Positions 43,375 through 51,947 of a stretch of DNA of 64,000 nt are shown one piece after another. The notes under the pieces are model-generated. The model saw only the letters and a program-made list of their open reading frames with translations. It did not search any database and was not told where the DNA came from. Position 1 is the stretch's first letter. Each line of letters begins with the position of its first letter. The position numbers and the translations under genes were made by a program. The stretch is from CAZSAT01 sp964604675 (lineage in GTDB: Bacteria; Myxococcota_A; UBA796; CAJQPC01), in NCBI GenBank assembly GCA_964604675.1, contig CAZSAT010000008.1, forward strand, positions 36,983 to 100,982, in the 5' to 3' direction.

Positions 43375-45626
43375 TGGACCGTCACCGTGCCCGCCATGCA
43401 CCGGAAGGGCCCCTCCGCGCGCGGGTGCATGGTGGTCTCCATCGACTGGTCGCTGTTCACACCCATGCCCGAGTGGCGCTGGCACACGTAGTACCAGGTG
43501 CCCGGCTCCTCGAAGGTGTGGGTGTAGAAGCCGCCGCCGTTCATGTCCTTCATGCGGCTGTACACCAGCCCGGACGGCGACACGAGCTGCACGTCGTGGG
43601 GCTCGTCCTGGATGTTGCCGGCGGCCACGGTGTTGTTCCACCACGTCACCGACGTGCCCTGGTCCACGTGGATGTGCGAAGGCACGAAGACGTTGGCGCC
43701 CTCGGGGACCTCGACCACGTCGGTTCCCACGCTCACGTGGAAGCGTCGGGGATCGGTCTGGGCCTCGCCGTCCTCGCCCACGGCCACCACGCGCCACAGC
43801 CAGGGCGTGAAGCCGTCGGTCAGGGCCCTCAGCTCGTCGAACTCGGCGTCGCTCAGGGTGTAGCTGTTGCCGTCCAGCGGTCCGTACGACAAGCGACCGG
43901 CCGCCCCGAAGGTGCCGTCGAGCGAGATCTGCAACACGGCGCTGTCGACCCCGCTCGCGTCCCAGGTGAAGGTGGGCGCATCGAGCACCACGGCGTCCTG
44001 CTCGGGCGACACCAGGCCCACGCCGACCCCGCCCAGCTGGCCCGTGGCGCAGCCCACGCCGTCGGTGCGGTGTCCGAGCCGGGTCTGGGGGCAGGCGTCC
44101 CAGTCGTCGGGCACCCCGTCGCTGTCGTCGTCGGACCAGTTGGACGGCTCGACCACGTGCAGCGTCTGGTTGACCGCCACGTCGGAGAGCTCGACGGTCT
44201 GCCCGTTGGTGAAGGTCACCACGACGTCGTCGGCCTGCGTGTTCTCGCCCATGCCGACGGTGACCGTCAGCTCGCCCTGGGAGTCGAAGCTCGACCAGTT
44301 GCCCACCCACCGCGTAACCGTCACCCCGTCGGGCCGGAGGACCTCCACGCGCGCGCCGATCTGGGAGGGGTTGTGGGTGACCCCCTCGAGGTGCACGCGG
44401 AGCCAGTTGTTGCCGAAGCCGAGGTTCTCGAAGAGCTCGTTGTCGCGCGGGCGCCGCCCCAGCCCGTGGGAGACGTAGACCTCGGGGTAGGCGTCGCCGT
44501 TGAGATCCCCCCAGGTCACGGCCCAGGTGAGGCCTTCGGTGGTGACGATGCCCGCGCCGTCGCACACGCGCTCGAAGGTGGCGTCGCCGTAGCCCTTCCA
44601 CACGTACGGGGTGGTGCGGATGCCGGACATGACCATGTCGTCGAAGCCGTCGAGGTCGTAGTCGAAGACAGCGAGGCCGTGTCCGTCGACGAAGTCCAGG
44701 ATGCCCGAGCTCCCCGCCACGTCGTTGAAGATGCCGTCCTCGTTCAGGAAGAGCTGGTTGCCCGTCCAGTCCTTGTCGTGGGTGATGAGCACGATGTCGG
44801 GGTCGCCGTCGTTGTCGATGTCGCTGCAGGACGCGCCGACGCCGAAGCGCTGCAGGGGGTCGTTGACCCCGCGTGCCACCGCCTCGTCGCGGAAGGTGCC
44901 GTCGCGCTGGTTCATGTAGAGGTGGTTCGAGAACTCCCGCCCGGTGGTCACGAAGATGTCGGGCCAACCGTCCACGTCGGCATCGAGCACGCACGAGCCC
45001 TTGCCGCTGGGGTCCCCGCCAACCCCGGCGAAGTCGGTGGTCTCGCGGAAGGTGCCGTCGCCCTGGTTGCGCAGGAGCGTGTTGTTGCCGGAGCCGTCCT
45101 CGGGGCCGTTGGTGTAGAAGATGTCGAGGAAGCCGTCGCCGTCGTAGTCGAAGAGGAAGCCCTGGTGGCCCCAGCCGACATGGCCGGCGTCTCCGGCCTG
45201 TGCGGTCACGTCCTCGAAGCTCGAGTAGTCGCGGTTGCGGTAGTAGAGGTTGCGACCGTTCACGGTCACGTAGAGGTCGGGCACGCCGTCGTTGTCGAGG
45301 TCGCCGAACATCGGGGCGCGGTCTTCGCAGACGTCGTCGACTCCCCACGCACCGCCCACCTCCTCGAAGGTCATGTCGCCGTTGTTCAGGTAGAGCAGCG
45401 ACTCGCCCGGGTAGTACACCGCGTGCTCGGAGCGCGCGGGGGCGGCCGCCACGTACAGGTCCACGTCGCCGTCGCCGTCGATGTCGTTCACCACCACACC
45501 GCGCGAGTTGCCGAGGGCACGCACACCGGCCTCTTGGGTGACGTTGGCGAAGTGCGTGCCGATGTCGGTGCAGATGCCCACGCTGTCCTCGGCGGCGAAG
45601 ACCATGCCCAGCAGGATCAGCGCCAT
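43371..45626 (-). CDS. Exported ASPIC/UnbV VCBS-repeat protein fused to a C-terminal cupredoxin
   Basis: A 751-residue exported protein. After a signal peptide come FG-GAP/VCBS repeats with Ca-binding loops (DIDGDGDVDLYV, DLDNDGVPDLYV, DYDGDGFLDIFY). The ASPIC/UnbV domain spans about 405-500 (NNWLRVHLEG, then IGARVEV). A DDDSDGVPDDWDACP thrombospondin-3-like motif, a fibronectin-like domain, and a plastocyanin-type domain (about 640-751) follow. Type-1 copper ligands are present: H677, C715, H718 and M721. The C-terminus is TVTV as in cupredoxins. It overlaps the small lipoprotein by 10 bases and the three-module gene by 4. A copper electron-transfer or copper-binding surface protein is likely. 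Confidence 0.87.
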   Translation of the reverse strand: MALILLGMVFAAEDSVGICTDIGTHFANVTQEAGVRALGNSRGVVVNDIDGDGDVDLYVAAAPARSEHAVYYPGESLLYLNNGDMTFEEVGGAWGVDDVCEDRAPMFGDLDNDGVPDLYVTVNGRNLYYRNRDYSSFEDVTAQAGDAGHVGWGHQGFLFDYDGDGFLDIFYTNGPEDGSGNNTLLRNQGDGTFRETTDFAGVGGDPSGKGSCVLDADVDGWPDIFVTTGREFSNHLYMNQRDGTFRDEAVARGVNDPLQRFGVGASCSDIDNDGDPDIVLITHDKDWTGNQLFLNEDGIFNDVAGSSGILDFVDGHGLAVFDYDLDGFDDMVMSGIRTTPYVWKGYGDATFERVCDGAGIVTTEGLTWAVTWGDLNGDAYPEVYVSHGLGRRPRDNELFENLGFGNNWLRVHLEGVTHNPSQIGARVEVLRPDGVTVTRWVGNWSSFDSQGELTVTVGMGENTQADDVVVTFTNGQTVELSDVAVNQTLHVVEPSNWSDDDSDGVPDDWDACPQTRLGHRTDGVGCATGQLGGVGVGLVSPEQDAVVLDAPTFTWDASGVDSAVLQISLDGTFGAAGRLSYGPLDGNSYTLSDAEFDELRALTDGFTPWLWRVVAVGEDGEAQTDPRRFHVSVGTDVVEVPEGANVFVPSHIHVDQGTSVTWWNNTVAAGNIQDEPHDVQLVSPSGLVYSRMKDMNGGGFYTHTFEEPGTWYYVCQRHSGMGVNSDQSMETTMHPRAEGPFRCMAGTVTVQ

Positions 45627-46114
45627 CGGATCGACCTCGGCGCCGAAGCGGTCTCGGCGCTCTCGCCTTCCAGCCCGCCCACGAGCCGCCAGTAGGCCTC
45701 GCTCGCCTCCAGGTGGACCTCGCGCCCCTCGGTCCGAACCGCCGTGCGGGTGCGTGCCGGATGGAACTCGAGGTCGTCCGAGAACTGCACGAGGTAGACG
45801 TCGCAGTCGCCGCTCCAGCGGAAGGCGACCTCGCCCTCGGCCTTGAGGTCCTCGGCGGGCGCCTCGGGGAGCAACCAGCAGCCGGAGGCCTGGCCGCTCG
45901 TGCATCCCAGCCGGTCGGTGGGGTCGCCCACCGGGCTGCGCAGGCAGTGGTCGGGCTCGAGGTAGTCGGGCGTGCCGTCGCAGTCGGCGTCGTGGGGGTA
46001 GCCCGTGACGCCCTGCTCGTCGGCGAGATCTGCCAGCCGATTTCGCTCGACGCAGTAGTCGGGCTGCTTCTGCCCGCATGCTGTGAGGAGGGCCAGCAGC
46101 ATCGCCCGCACCAT
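45617..46114 (-). CDS. Small Cys-containing putative lipoprotein, operon leader
   Basis: A 165-residue putative lipoprotein (LLTAC, Cys13). The N-terminal half has a thrombospondin-3-like DADCDGTPDYLEPDHC motif and four further cysteines. The second half is a small beta domain (VAFRWSGDCDVYLVQFSDDLEF). It is the first gene of the six-gene minus-strand operon and overlaps the cupredoxin-fusion gene. The second half resembles the fibronectin-like part of that protein (TFTWDASGVDSAVLQISLDG), so it may be a partial paralogue. An in-frame ATG four codons in is an alternative start. Confidence 0.78.
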   Translation of the reverse strand: MVRAMLLALLTACGQKQPDYCVERNRLADLADEQGVTGYPHDADCDGTPDYLEPDHCLRSPVGDPTDRLGCTSGQASGCWLLPEAPAEDLKAEGEVAFRWSGDCDVYLVQFSDDLEFHPARTRTAVRTEGREVHLEASEAYWRLVGGLEGESAETASAPRSIRWR

Positions 46115-46140
46115 ACCTGCCGGTGGGGTAGGGAGGAAAC

Positions 46141-47259
46141 ATGCTGTGCCTCCTCTTGTCGTGCGCTGTCAGGGACTGGTTGCCGCAGGGACCTTCGCTT
46201 CCGTCGAGCGATGCCTGGTTGGCGCAGGCCGCGGCACCGGTTTCGTGGACGGGGCCCGTCCCGGCGCAGCCGGCGGTTCCGTTCCAGCTCTTCGGCTTCC
46301 GCTACGAGCGGGACATCGTGCTGGCGGCGGCCGGCGGGCCCTGGCAGATGCACGAATACGCCTACGTGCTGGTCGATGGGGAGGGGATCTGGGTGGCCAA
46401 GGACTCGGACTGGGAAGGCCGCCAGACGGTCACCGTGGACGTGCCGGATCTAGCCACGTGGTTGCCGGAGGTGCCCGCTCCGAGGCGTGTCTCGCCCGTG
46501 ACCGTGGACGACCGCAGCGACGGCGACAACGTGGACGTGTCGCTGTCCTACGAAGACCTCGAGGGTCGCCGGATCGAGGTCGACTTCACCGCGGAGCGGT
46601 CCACCCGGCTGGAGCCGAAGCGGAACGGCTCCACCTTCAACCACTCCGAGGCGATCGCGGCGCCCCTGCTCGATGTTCCGCACCGCCAGCTCGGCGGCGT
46701 GGAGGCCAGCCTCCGCTACGACGGGGTGGAGCAACCGCTGCACCGGGTGCTCGGCCTGGTCCCGGTCAAGGCCCTGCTCGACCAGACCCAGGCGGGCTTC
46801 GCCATCACCAGCTTCCGGCAGGCCCCTGACGCCGACGGGTTCCAGGTCTCCCGCCCGGTTCCCGGCGACGCCTGGTCCGTGTCGGGCGTCGAGGCCTGGA
46901 CCTGGGACGGGCACGAGGCCCGCTACGCGCGCGGGGACAGCACCTTCTCCTACGTGTACGAGGAGGGTGCGCTCCTCTCGGCTTCCGTGTGGAGCAGTGA
47001 CCAGGAGCTGGCGCGCGTGGAGCTCTCGGGGCCCCTGCCTGCGGGCCGCGCCTTCGAGGGGGTGGTCGAGCGCCACTTCGTGTTCGAGGTCAACGGCCAG
47101 CTGCAGGGCCACGGCACGATGACCGCCACCTGGGTGGACGGGGGCATGGACCTCGCGGTCACGCCGGTCGCGCCCTACTGGTTCGCCGAGCGGCCGCTGG
47201 ACGCACGGGTGCAGCCCTTCGGGGATGGCTACGAGGTCCGAGCGGCGCGCCGCCGGTAG
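46141..47259 (+). CDS. Putative lipoprotein of unknown function
   Basis: A 372-residue putative lipoprotein with an extremely short signal (LLLSC, Cys8). The mature part is beta-rich with alternating strands (VDVSLSYEDLEGRRIEVDF, EVNGQLQGHGTMTATW) and shows no catalytic motif I recognise. The layout suggests a lipocalin- or AttH-like beta barrel, but this is a guess from strand pattern. GGGAGG lies 5 bases before the ATG. It is divergent from the six-gene operon with only 26 bases between, so the two must share promoter DNA. Confidence 0.75.
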   Translation: MLCLLLSCAVRDWLPQGPSLPSSDAWLAQAAAPVSWTGPVPAQPAVPFQLFGFRYERDIVLAAAGGPWQMHEYAYVLVDGEGIWVAKDSDWEGRQTVTVDVPDLATWLPEVPAPRRVSPVTVDDRSDGDNVDVSLSYEDLEGRRIEVDFTAERSTRLEPKRNGSTFNHSEAIAAPLLDVPHRQLGGVEASLRYDGVEQPLHRVLGLVPVKALLDQTQAGFAITSFRQAPDADGFQVSRPVPGDAWSVSGVEAWTWDGHEARYARGDSTFSYVYEEGALLSASVWSSDQELARVELSGPLPAGRAFEGVVERHFVFEVNGQLQGHGTMTATWVDGGMDLAVTPVAPYWFAERPLDARVQPFGDGYEVRAARRR

Positions 47260-47330
47260 CTCGTCGACACCGCCGAGATGGCTCCGATCCGACACACGGG
47301 CGGTGGTCGCTGGCGTGGTAGATCCGGTGC

Positions 47331-48110
47331 GTGTCCGACCTCCTGCGCATCGGCGACCACGAACTGCCGTCCCGTCTCATCGTGGGCACGGGGACCTTCC
47401 CCGACCCGGAGACCATGCGGGCCTGCCACGAGGCGGCCGGCACGGCCCTGGTGACCCTCGCCATCCGCCGCGTGGACCTGGCGGCGCCCCCCGACCAGAA
47501 CGTGCTCAGCTTCATCGACCGCGAGCGGATCGCGCTCCTCCCCAACTCGGCGGGCTGCTTCAGTCCGGAAGAGGCCGTGGTGACGGCGCGGCTCGCTCGG
47601 GAGCTGCTCGGCACCGATCTCTTCAAGCTGGAGGTCATCGGCGACCCGGACACGCTCTTCCCCGACAACGAAGGCACTCTGGAGGCGGCCCGGGTGCTGG
47701 TGAAGGACGGCTTCACGGTGCTGCCCTACTGCATGGACGACCCGGTGGTCTGCCGGAAGCTGGCCGACATGGGGTGCGCCGCGGTCATGCCGCTCGCGGC
47801 GCCGATCGGGAGCGGCATGGGCATCCGGAACCCCTGGAACCTGCGCATCATTCGGGAGCAGGTGGACATCCCGATCATCGTCGACGCCGGGGTGGGCACC
47901 GCCAGCGACGCCGCGCTGGCCATGGAGCTCGGCGTCGATGGCCTGTTGGTGAACAGCGCCATCGCCCTGGCGCGCGATCCGGTGGCCATGGCGCGCGCGA
48001 TGCGGCTCGGCGTCGAGGCGGGCCGCACGGCGTTCCTCGCCGGCCGCATCCCTCGCCGCCTCTACGCGACTGCGAGCTCACCGCTCGACGGCCTGGCGGA
48101 GCTGGGGTGA
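47331..48110 (+). CDS. thiG: Thiazole synthase ThiG
   Basis: Condenses deoxyxylulose 5-phosphate, dehydroglycine and ThiS-thiocarboxylate to the thiazole phosphate of thiamine. The 259-residue TIM-barrel sequence has the family landmarks RLIVGTG, TLAIRR, LPNSAGC, FKLEVIGD with the Schiff-base Lys99, the APIGSGMGI loop and VDAGVGTASDAALAMELG phosphate site. The start is GTG. The next gene shares one base with its stop (TGATG). No thiS, thiO/H or thiC lies in the window and I see no TPP riboswitch in the 71-base upstream gap. Confidence 0.93.
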   Translation: MSDLLRIGDHELPSRLIVGTGTFPDPETMRACHEAAGTALVTLAIRRVDLAAPPDQNVLSFIDRERIALLPNSAGCFSPEEAVVTARLARELLGTDLFKLEVIGDPDTLFPDNEGTLEAARVLVKDGFTVLPYCMDDPVVCRKLADMGCAAVMPLAAPIGSGMGIRNPWNLRIIREQVDIPIIVDAGVGTASDAALAMELGVDGLLVNSAIALARDPVAMARAMRLGVEAGRTAFLAGRIPRRLYATASSPLDGLAELG

Positions 48111-48763
48111 TGGCCGCGGGGAGCCTCAGCCTGCCGCTCCGCCCGCGCCCGCACCTGCTGGCCATCAGCCCTGGCGACCATGGCGTGAACCGCGATCTCC
48201 GCTTCGTGGCGCGTGGCTTGCGGGGGCTGGACGCGGTGGCGCTCCTGGTGCGCGAGCCCCACCTGGACGAGCGCGAGCTCGTGCGGCTCGTGGGCGACCT
48301 GAGCACCCTGTTCCCCGGCGGCCTCTGGGTGCACGCCACCAACCCGTCGGGCGAAGATGTCGCGCGCTGGGGGAAGCACGGGCTCCACCTGGACAGTCGG
48401 GCGGACGTGGCCGCCGTGCGGGCCCGCTTCGAAGGACCGCTCGGTGTGAGCGTGCACGGCCTGCCAGCCGCACGTCGCGCGAGAGAGGGGGGAGCCGATC
48501 AACTCCTCCTCTCCCCACTGTTCACGCCGCTGTCCAAGCCCAAGGACACGCGCCCGACCTTGGGCGTGCAGCGCGCGGCCGACGTCCAGCGCAAGGTGCG
48601 CCTGCCGGTCTTCGGCCTGGGTGGCATCACCGCGGAACGGGCCCGAGCGTGCCGGGACGGCGGGCTGTCGGGGGTGGCCACCATCGGCGCGCTCTTCGGT
48701 CCCGACGCCATGCCGGAAGAGGTCCGCGCGTCGGCCAGCGGAATCCTGGCCGCCTGGGCCTGA
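48110..48763 (+). CDS. Thiamine-phosphate synthase / TenI-like protein
   Basis: A 217-residue TIM-barrel protein of the ThiE/TenI family, coupled to thiG. Seen: GKHGLHLDSRADV, SVHGLPAARRAREGGADQLLLSP, a phosphate-loop region FTPLSKPKDTRPTLGV, and FGLGGITAERARACRDGG. ThiE usually has HLGQxD at the first site; here it is HLDSRAD, so the pyrimidine-binding Gln is missing. The SK of the phosphate loop is kept. It could be an active but divergent ThiE or a TenI-type thiazole tautomerase. The position after thiG supports a thiamine role either way. Confidence 0.8.
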   Translation: MAAGSLSLPLRPRPHLLAISPGDHGVNRDLRFVARGLRGLDAVALLVREPHLDERELVRLVGDLSTLFPGGLWVHATNPSGEDVARWGKHGLHLDSRADVAAVRARFEGPLGVSVHGLPAARRAREGGADQLLLSPLFTPLSKPKDTRPTLGVQRAADVQRKVRLPVFGLGGITAERARACRDGGLSGVATIGALFGPDAMPEEVRASASGILAAWA

Positions 48764-48790
48764 CACGACGCCCGACCCGGGATCCGGGGG

Positions 48791-50083
48791 TCAGCCGGCG
48801 TACAGGTCGTCGTCCACCGTGGCCGACACCAGCCAGCCGGAGGGGGCGCCGGACAGCTGGCCACCACAGAAGCCGCAGGCGCCGCCGGTCGTCTCGACCG
48901 CGGCTCCGCAGCCCGGGCAGTGGGCGGCGCCGGCCGATCCGGGTCGCGCCTTCAGGAAGGTCCAGTACTCCGAGGTCTGGACCTGCTGGTGCTGGTCGCC
49001 CGAGACGAGGTGGCCGGCGCTGTTCACCAGGTACTCGACCAGCGAAGCGAAGATGCGCACCGTGACGGCCACGTAGTACTGGTCGGCGACCACCTTCGCG
49101 GGCTCGACGCGCTCCACGCGGACCTTGTCGTGCACCGGCTTCAGGCCGCGCTCCCGGAGGTCGGCCATCAGGAAGCGCTGCACCTGGTGGTACCGGTCGC
49201 TGTGGTGGTGCCGCGCCTCGGTGGCCCAGCCCCGGTGGGTCTGTTCGAAGGCCGCCGCGGCGTCGGCCTGGAAGCTCGACCACGTGAAGTCGGGGAGCAC
49301 GTTGGGCAGGAGCTCCAGGTTGCGCAGCACCCCCGGCTGGCGGACGGTGGGCAGGTCGCGGCCGATGTCGCGCTTCGTGCCCAGCACGAGCTCCTCGACC
49401 AGGGCGCGGCGCAGCTCGCTCTGCACCGCCGTGCAGATCCATTGGGTCGAGCCGTCGCAGCGGGGCGTGTCGCAGCTCGCGCAGCGCCCGTCGGCGGCCG
49501 GCGCGTCGGCGTTGCCGCAAGCTGGACACCGCAAGGCCTGCATGGCCGCCGGTGCCGGCGAGGTGGCGTCCAGCGACCGCTCCCACGTCCAGCGTTCCAG
49601 CGCTCGGATGCGCACGGGCGCCTCGCCCGGAAGCTGGTGGCGCCAGGTGGCCAGGTGCTCCACCGTGATGCGCGCACGGTCGGTGATGTCGAGCGCCACC
49701 ACCCGGCAGGTTCCGGGCGCGACCCCTTCGACGGGCCCGGGGCGGCCGGCCAGCTCCCGGCGCACCCCGTCGGTGACGTAGGGCCGCAGACCTTCCAGAT
49801 TGTGCGGGCGATGGCTGTGGGCCGTGGTGAACACGAGCTGCGCGAGGTCGAGCAGCAGAGGCTCGGAGAAGCCCCGATCGCGTTGGAGGAGGGGGCCGTA
49901 GTCGATGGGCGGGGGCTGGGTGAGCGAGCGACCGACCAGCTTCGGAGGTCCGGTGTCGCCGCTGTTGAAGCGCCAGGAGACCAACCACAGGCCCCCCACG
50001 AAGACCAGGAGCAGGAGCACGGGTGCGCCGAAGGCGAGCAGCTCCGGCGGAACGGCCCCCCAGTCGTCGAAGCGCAGGGTCAA
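48791..50083 (-). CDS. Tim44-like-domain membrane protein with zinc-ribbon motifs
   Basis: A 430-residue protein with one N-terminal membrane helix (about 17-37). Two Tim44/MBA1-like modules follow (about 75-190 and 215-370), recognised by VEYLVNSAGHLVSGD and EYWTFLKAR at the end of the second. Zinc-ribbon cysteines sit between them (CPACG, CASC) and at the C-terminus (CPGCG, CGFC). Eukaryotic relatives aid protein import; bacterial ones are poorly understood. The TTG start overlaps the transporter stop (TTGA) with GGAGG 6 bases upstream, so translation is coupled. Confidence 0.8.
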   Translation of the reverse strand: MTLRFDDWGAVPPELLAFGAPVLLLLVFVGGLWLVSWRFNSGDTGPPKLVGRSLTQPPPIDYGPLLQRDRGFSEPLLLDLAQLVFTTAHSHRPHNLEGLRPYVTDGVRRELAGRPGPVEGVAPGTCRVVALDITDRARITVEHLATWRHQLPGEAPVRIRALERWTWERSLDATSPAPAAMQALRCPACGNADAPAADGRCASCDTPRCDGSTQWICTAVQSELRRALVEELVLGTKRDIGRDLPTVRQPGVLRNLELLPNVLPDFTWSSFQADAAAAFEQTHRGWATEARHHHSDRYHQVQRFLMADLRERGLKPVHDKVRVERVEPAKVVADQYYVAVTVRIFASLVEYLVNSAGHLVSGDQHQQVQTSEYWTFLKARPGSAGAAHCPGCGAAVETTGGACGFCGGQLSGAPSGWLVSATVDDDLYAG

Positions 50084-50799
50084 GCGAGTCCTCCGTACAG
50101 GAAGTGTCCCCCCAGCACGATCAGGCCGATCAGGATGCAGCGGCGGAAGATCCGTTGCGAGACCCGCCCCGCCAGCCAGTTCCCGGCCCAGGTGCCCACC
50201 AGCACGGTGGGGATCATGCCCAGGCTCCACGTCAGGGTCTGCCCGGTCACGATGCCCCTGGCGGCGTAGCTGGCGACCGCGAGGCCGCCCTGCAGCAGGA
50301 AGAAGCCCTGCAGGGTGCCTCGGAAGGCATCCTTGTCGAGCCCGCGGGCATTCAGGTAGGCCACCACCGGTGGTCCACTGGTCTGGAAGGCGCCCGAGAG
50401 CACACCCGCCACCGCGCCGATCGGCCAGCCCCAGCGCCCGCTCAGCTCCCTCGGCTCGCGCCCGACCAGCGCGTACACGCCGTAGGTGACGAGCAACAAC
50501 CCCAGCCCGGCCTTCACGAGGCTGCCGTCGACCTCCTTGAGCACGGTCGCGCCGAGGGGCACGCCCGGGATGCAGGGCACGATGAGGCGGAGCAGCTCCT
50601 CCCGGCGGATGTGGCGTCGCAGCTGCCACGCGAGCGTGGAGGTGATCGCCAAGCCGATGCCGCTCATCACGGCCGCCGACTGCTGCAGCGACCAGACGAA
50701 GGGCAACAGGGCCATGGCGACCATGCCGGCGCCGAAGCCGCTCGCACCTTGCACCGTGCCGGCGAGGAAGCCCACGAGCGCGGGCAGCCACAGGCCCAT
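50080..50799 (-). CDS. TSUP/TauE-family membrane transporter
   Basis: A 239-residue polytopic protein (about seven or eight helices) of the TSUP family, which exports sulfite, sulfonates or related organic anions. Family-typical glycine-rich repeats are visible: GFLAGTVQGASGFGAGM in the first half and IGAVAGVLSGAFQTSGPPVV in the second, the internal duplication expected of TSUP. The ATG shares one base with the asparaginase stop. The substrate cannot be read from sequence, and no sulfur gene lies nearby. Confidence 0.88.
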   Translation of the reverse strand: MGLWLPALVGFLAGTVQGASGFGAGMVAMALLPFVWSLQQSAAVMSGIGLAITSTLAWQLRRHIRREELLRLIVPCIPGVPLGATVLKEVDGSLVKAGLGLLLVTYGVYALVGREPRELSGRWGWPIGAVAGVLSGAFQTSGPPVVAYLNARGLDKDAFRGTLQGFFLLQGGLAVASYAARGIVTGQTLTWSLGMIPTVLVGTWAGNWLAGRVSQRIFRRCILIGLIVLGGHFLYGGLA

Positions 50800-51782
50800 C
50801 AGGGCGTGAGCTCCCCGGCGAGCGCGATGGGCCAGGCCTCGGCCAGGTCGGCCCGGTCGAGGCCTTGCCCCAGCAGGAACATGAGCTTCACCAGGGTGGC
50901 CTCCTGGGTCATGTCGTACGCGGACAGCGCGCCGGCGTCGCGGGCGGCGGCGCTGCCGGCGTAGCTGCCGAGCGTGACCCGCCCGAAGCGGCACTGGCTG
51001 CCCACGACAACCGGCACGCCTGCGTCGGCCGCACGGGAGATGGCCTCCGCCCAGCCGTCCAGGGGGAGGTTGCCGGCGCCGAAGCCCTGCAGCACGACGC
51101 CGCGGGCTCCGGCCTCCAAGGCGAAGTCCAGCATCCGGGGCGGCATGCCCGGATGCAGGCTCAGCACGACCACGTCGCGCCGGAAGCCGCGGCGCAGGCG
51201 GAAGGGCCCGGGCCGCTCCAGGGCCGGCGTGGCGTAGTGGATGTCGACGCCCATCTCCACGAGCGGCGGCAGGTTCGGCGACGAGAAGGCCTGGTAGCTG
51301 TCCACGCTCAGCTTCGTCGCCCGGCAGCCGCGGAGCAGGGTGGAGCCGAACCAGATCCCGACCTCGGGAACGCTCAGCGTGGCGCTGATGGCGGCGTGCA
51401 TGAGGTTCATGCGCGCGTCGCTGCGCAGCTCGGCGATCGGGCGCTGGGCGCCGGTCAGCACCACGGGCCGCTGCAGGTTCTCGAGCAACAGCGCGAGGGC
51501 GGTCGCGGTGTAGGCCATGGTGTCGGTGCCGTGCACGACCACGAAGCCGTCCACGCTCTCGTGCCGCTCGGCGATCGCGCTCGCCAGCTGCTCCCAGTGG
51601 GCCGGGGTGAGGTCGCTGGAGTCGAGGTTGCACAGCACGGCGCCGTCGATCGCGACCTTGCGATCGAGACCCTTCAGGAAGGGCAGGACATTCTCGGCGT
51701 AGTGGCCAGGCTCGAGCTCGCCTCCGCCCGCGGCGGTCATGCCGAGCGTGCCGCCCGTGTGGAGGAAGAAGAGGCGCTTCAT
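50799..51782 (-). CDS. Type I L-asparaginase (AnsA-like)
   Basis: Hydrolyses asparagine to aspartate and ammonia. The 327-residue cytoplasmic protein has both catalytic triads of the family: HTGGTLGM at residues 8-15 with the nucleophile Thr, and VHGTDTMAYTA near 85-95. It has GAQRPIAELRSDARMNL near 110, and no signal peptide, matching type I (low-affinity) enzymes. It heads an operon with the TSUP transporter and the Tim44-like protein, which has no obvious link to nitrogen metabolism. Confidence 0.9.
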   Translation of the reverse strand: MKRLFFLHTGGTLGMTAAGGGELEPGHYAENVLPFLKGLDRKVAIDGAVLCNLDSSDLTPAHWEQLASAIAERHESVDGFVVVHGTDTMAYTATALALLLENLQRPVVLTGAQRPIAELRSDARMNLMHAAISATLSVPEVGIWFGSTLLRGCRATKLSVDSYQAFSSPNLPPLVEMGVDIHYATPALERPGPFRLRRGFRRDVVVLSLHPGMPPRMLDFALEAGARGVVLQGFGAGNLPLDGWAEAISRAADAGVPVVVGSQCRFGRVTLGSYAGSAAARDAGALSAYDMTQEATLVKLMFLLGQGLDRADLAEAWPIALAGELTP

Positions 51783-51947
51783 CCGAGCAGGCTATCGGAT
51801 CCCTTCGTGGATCGGCTGACCGAGGTCGACACCGGCTTCGACGGCCGGGTCACCGGCACGGTCGCAGGCACGCTCTACGGCTGGTGATCGTGCCGGTTTC
51901 CATCCCCGGGGCTGCACAGGTTATCCATCCACCTCGCTGGAGCCTTC

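Noticed and set aside
39388..43491. A 1367-codon plus-strand frame opposite the three-module gene
   Set aside because: Antisense shadow with no domains or start signal. The minus strand carries clear FG-GAP and metal-binding motifs.
43375..46353. Upstream extension of the three-module frame by almost 1000 codons
   Set aside because: This part is out of frame with the cupredoxin-fusion and lipoprotein genes that clearly occupy the region, and reads as Arg-rich nonsense. The GTG at 43374 begins a signal sequence and overlaps the previous stop.
47260..47330. Possible TPP riboswitch before thiG
   Set aside because: The conserved CUGAGA and ACCUGAUCUGGAU-type elements are absent, and the gap is too short for the full aptamer.
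51796..51887. A short plus-strand frame ending in VTGTVAGTLYGW before the Cys-rich lipoprotein
   Set aside because: The sequence looks protein-like, but the possible GTG start would give only 26 residues, there is no ribosome site and I know no relative. It could be a gene remnant.
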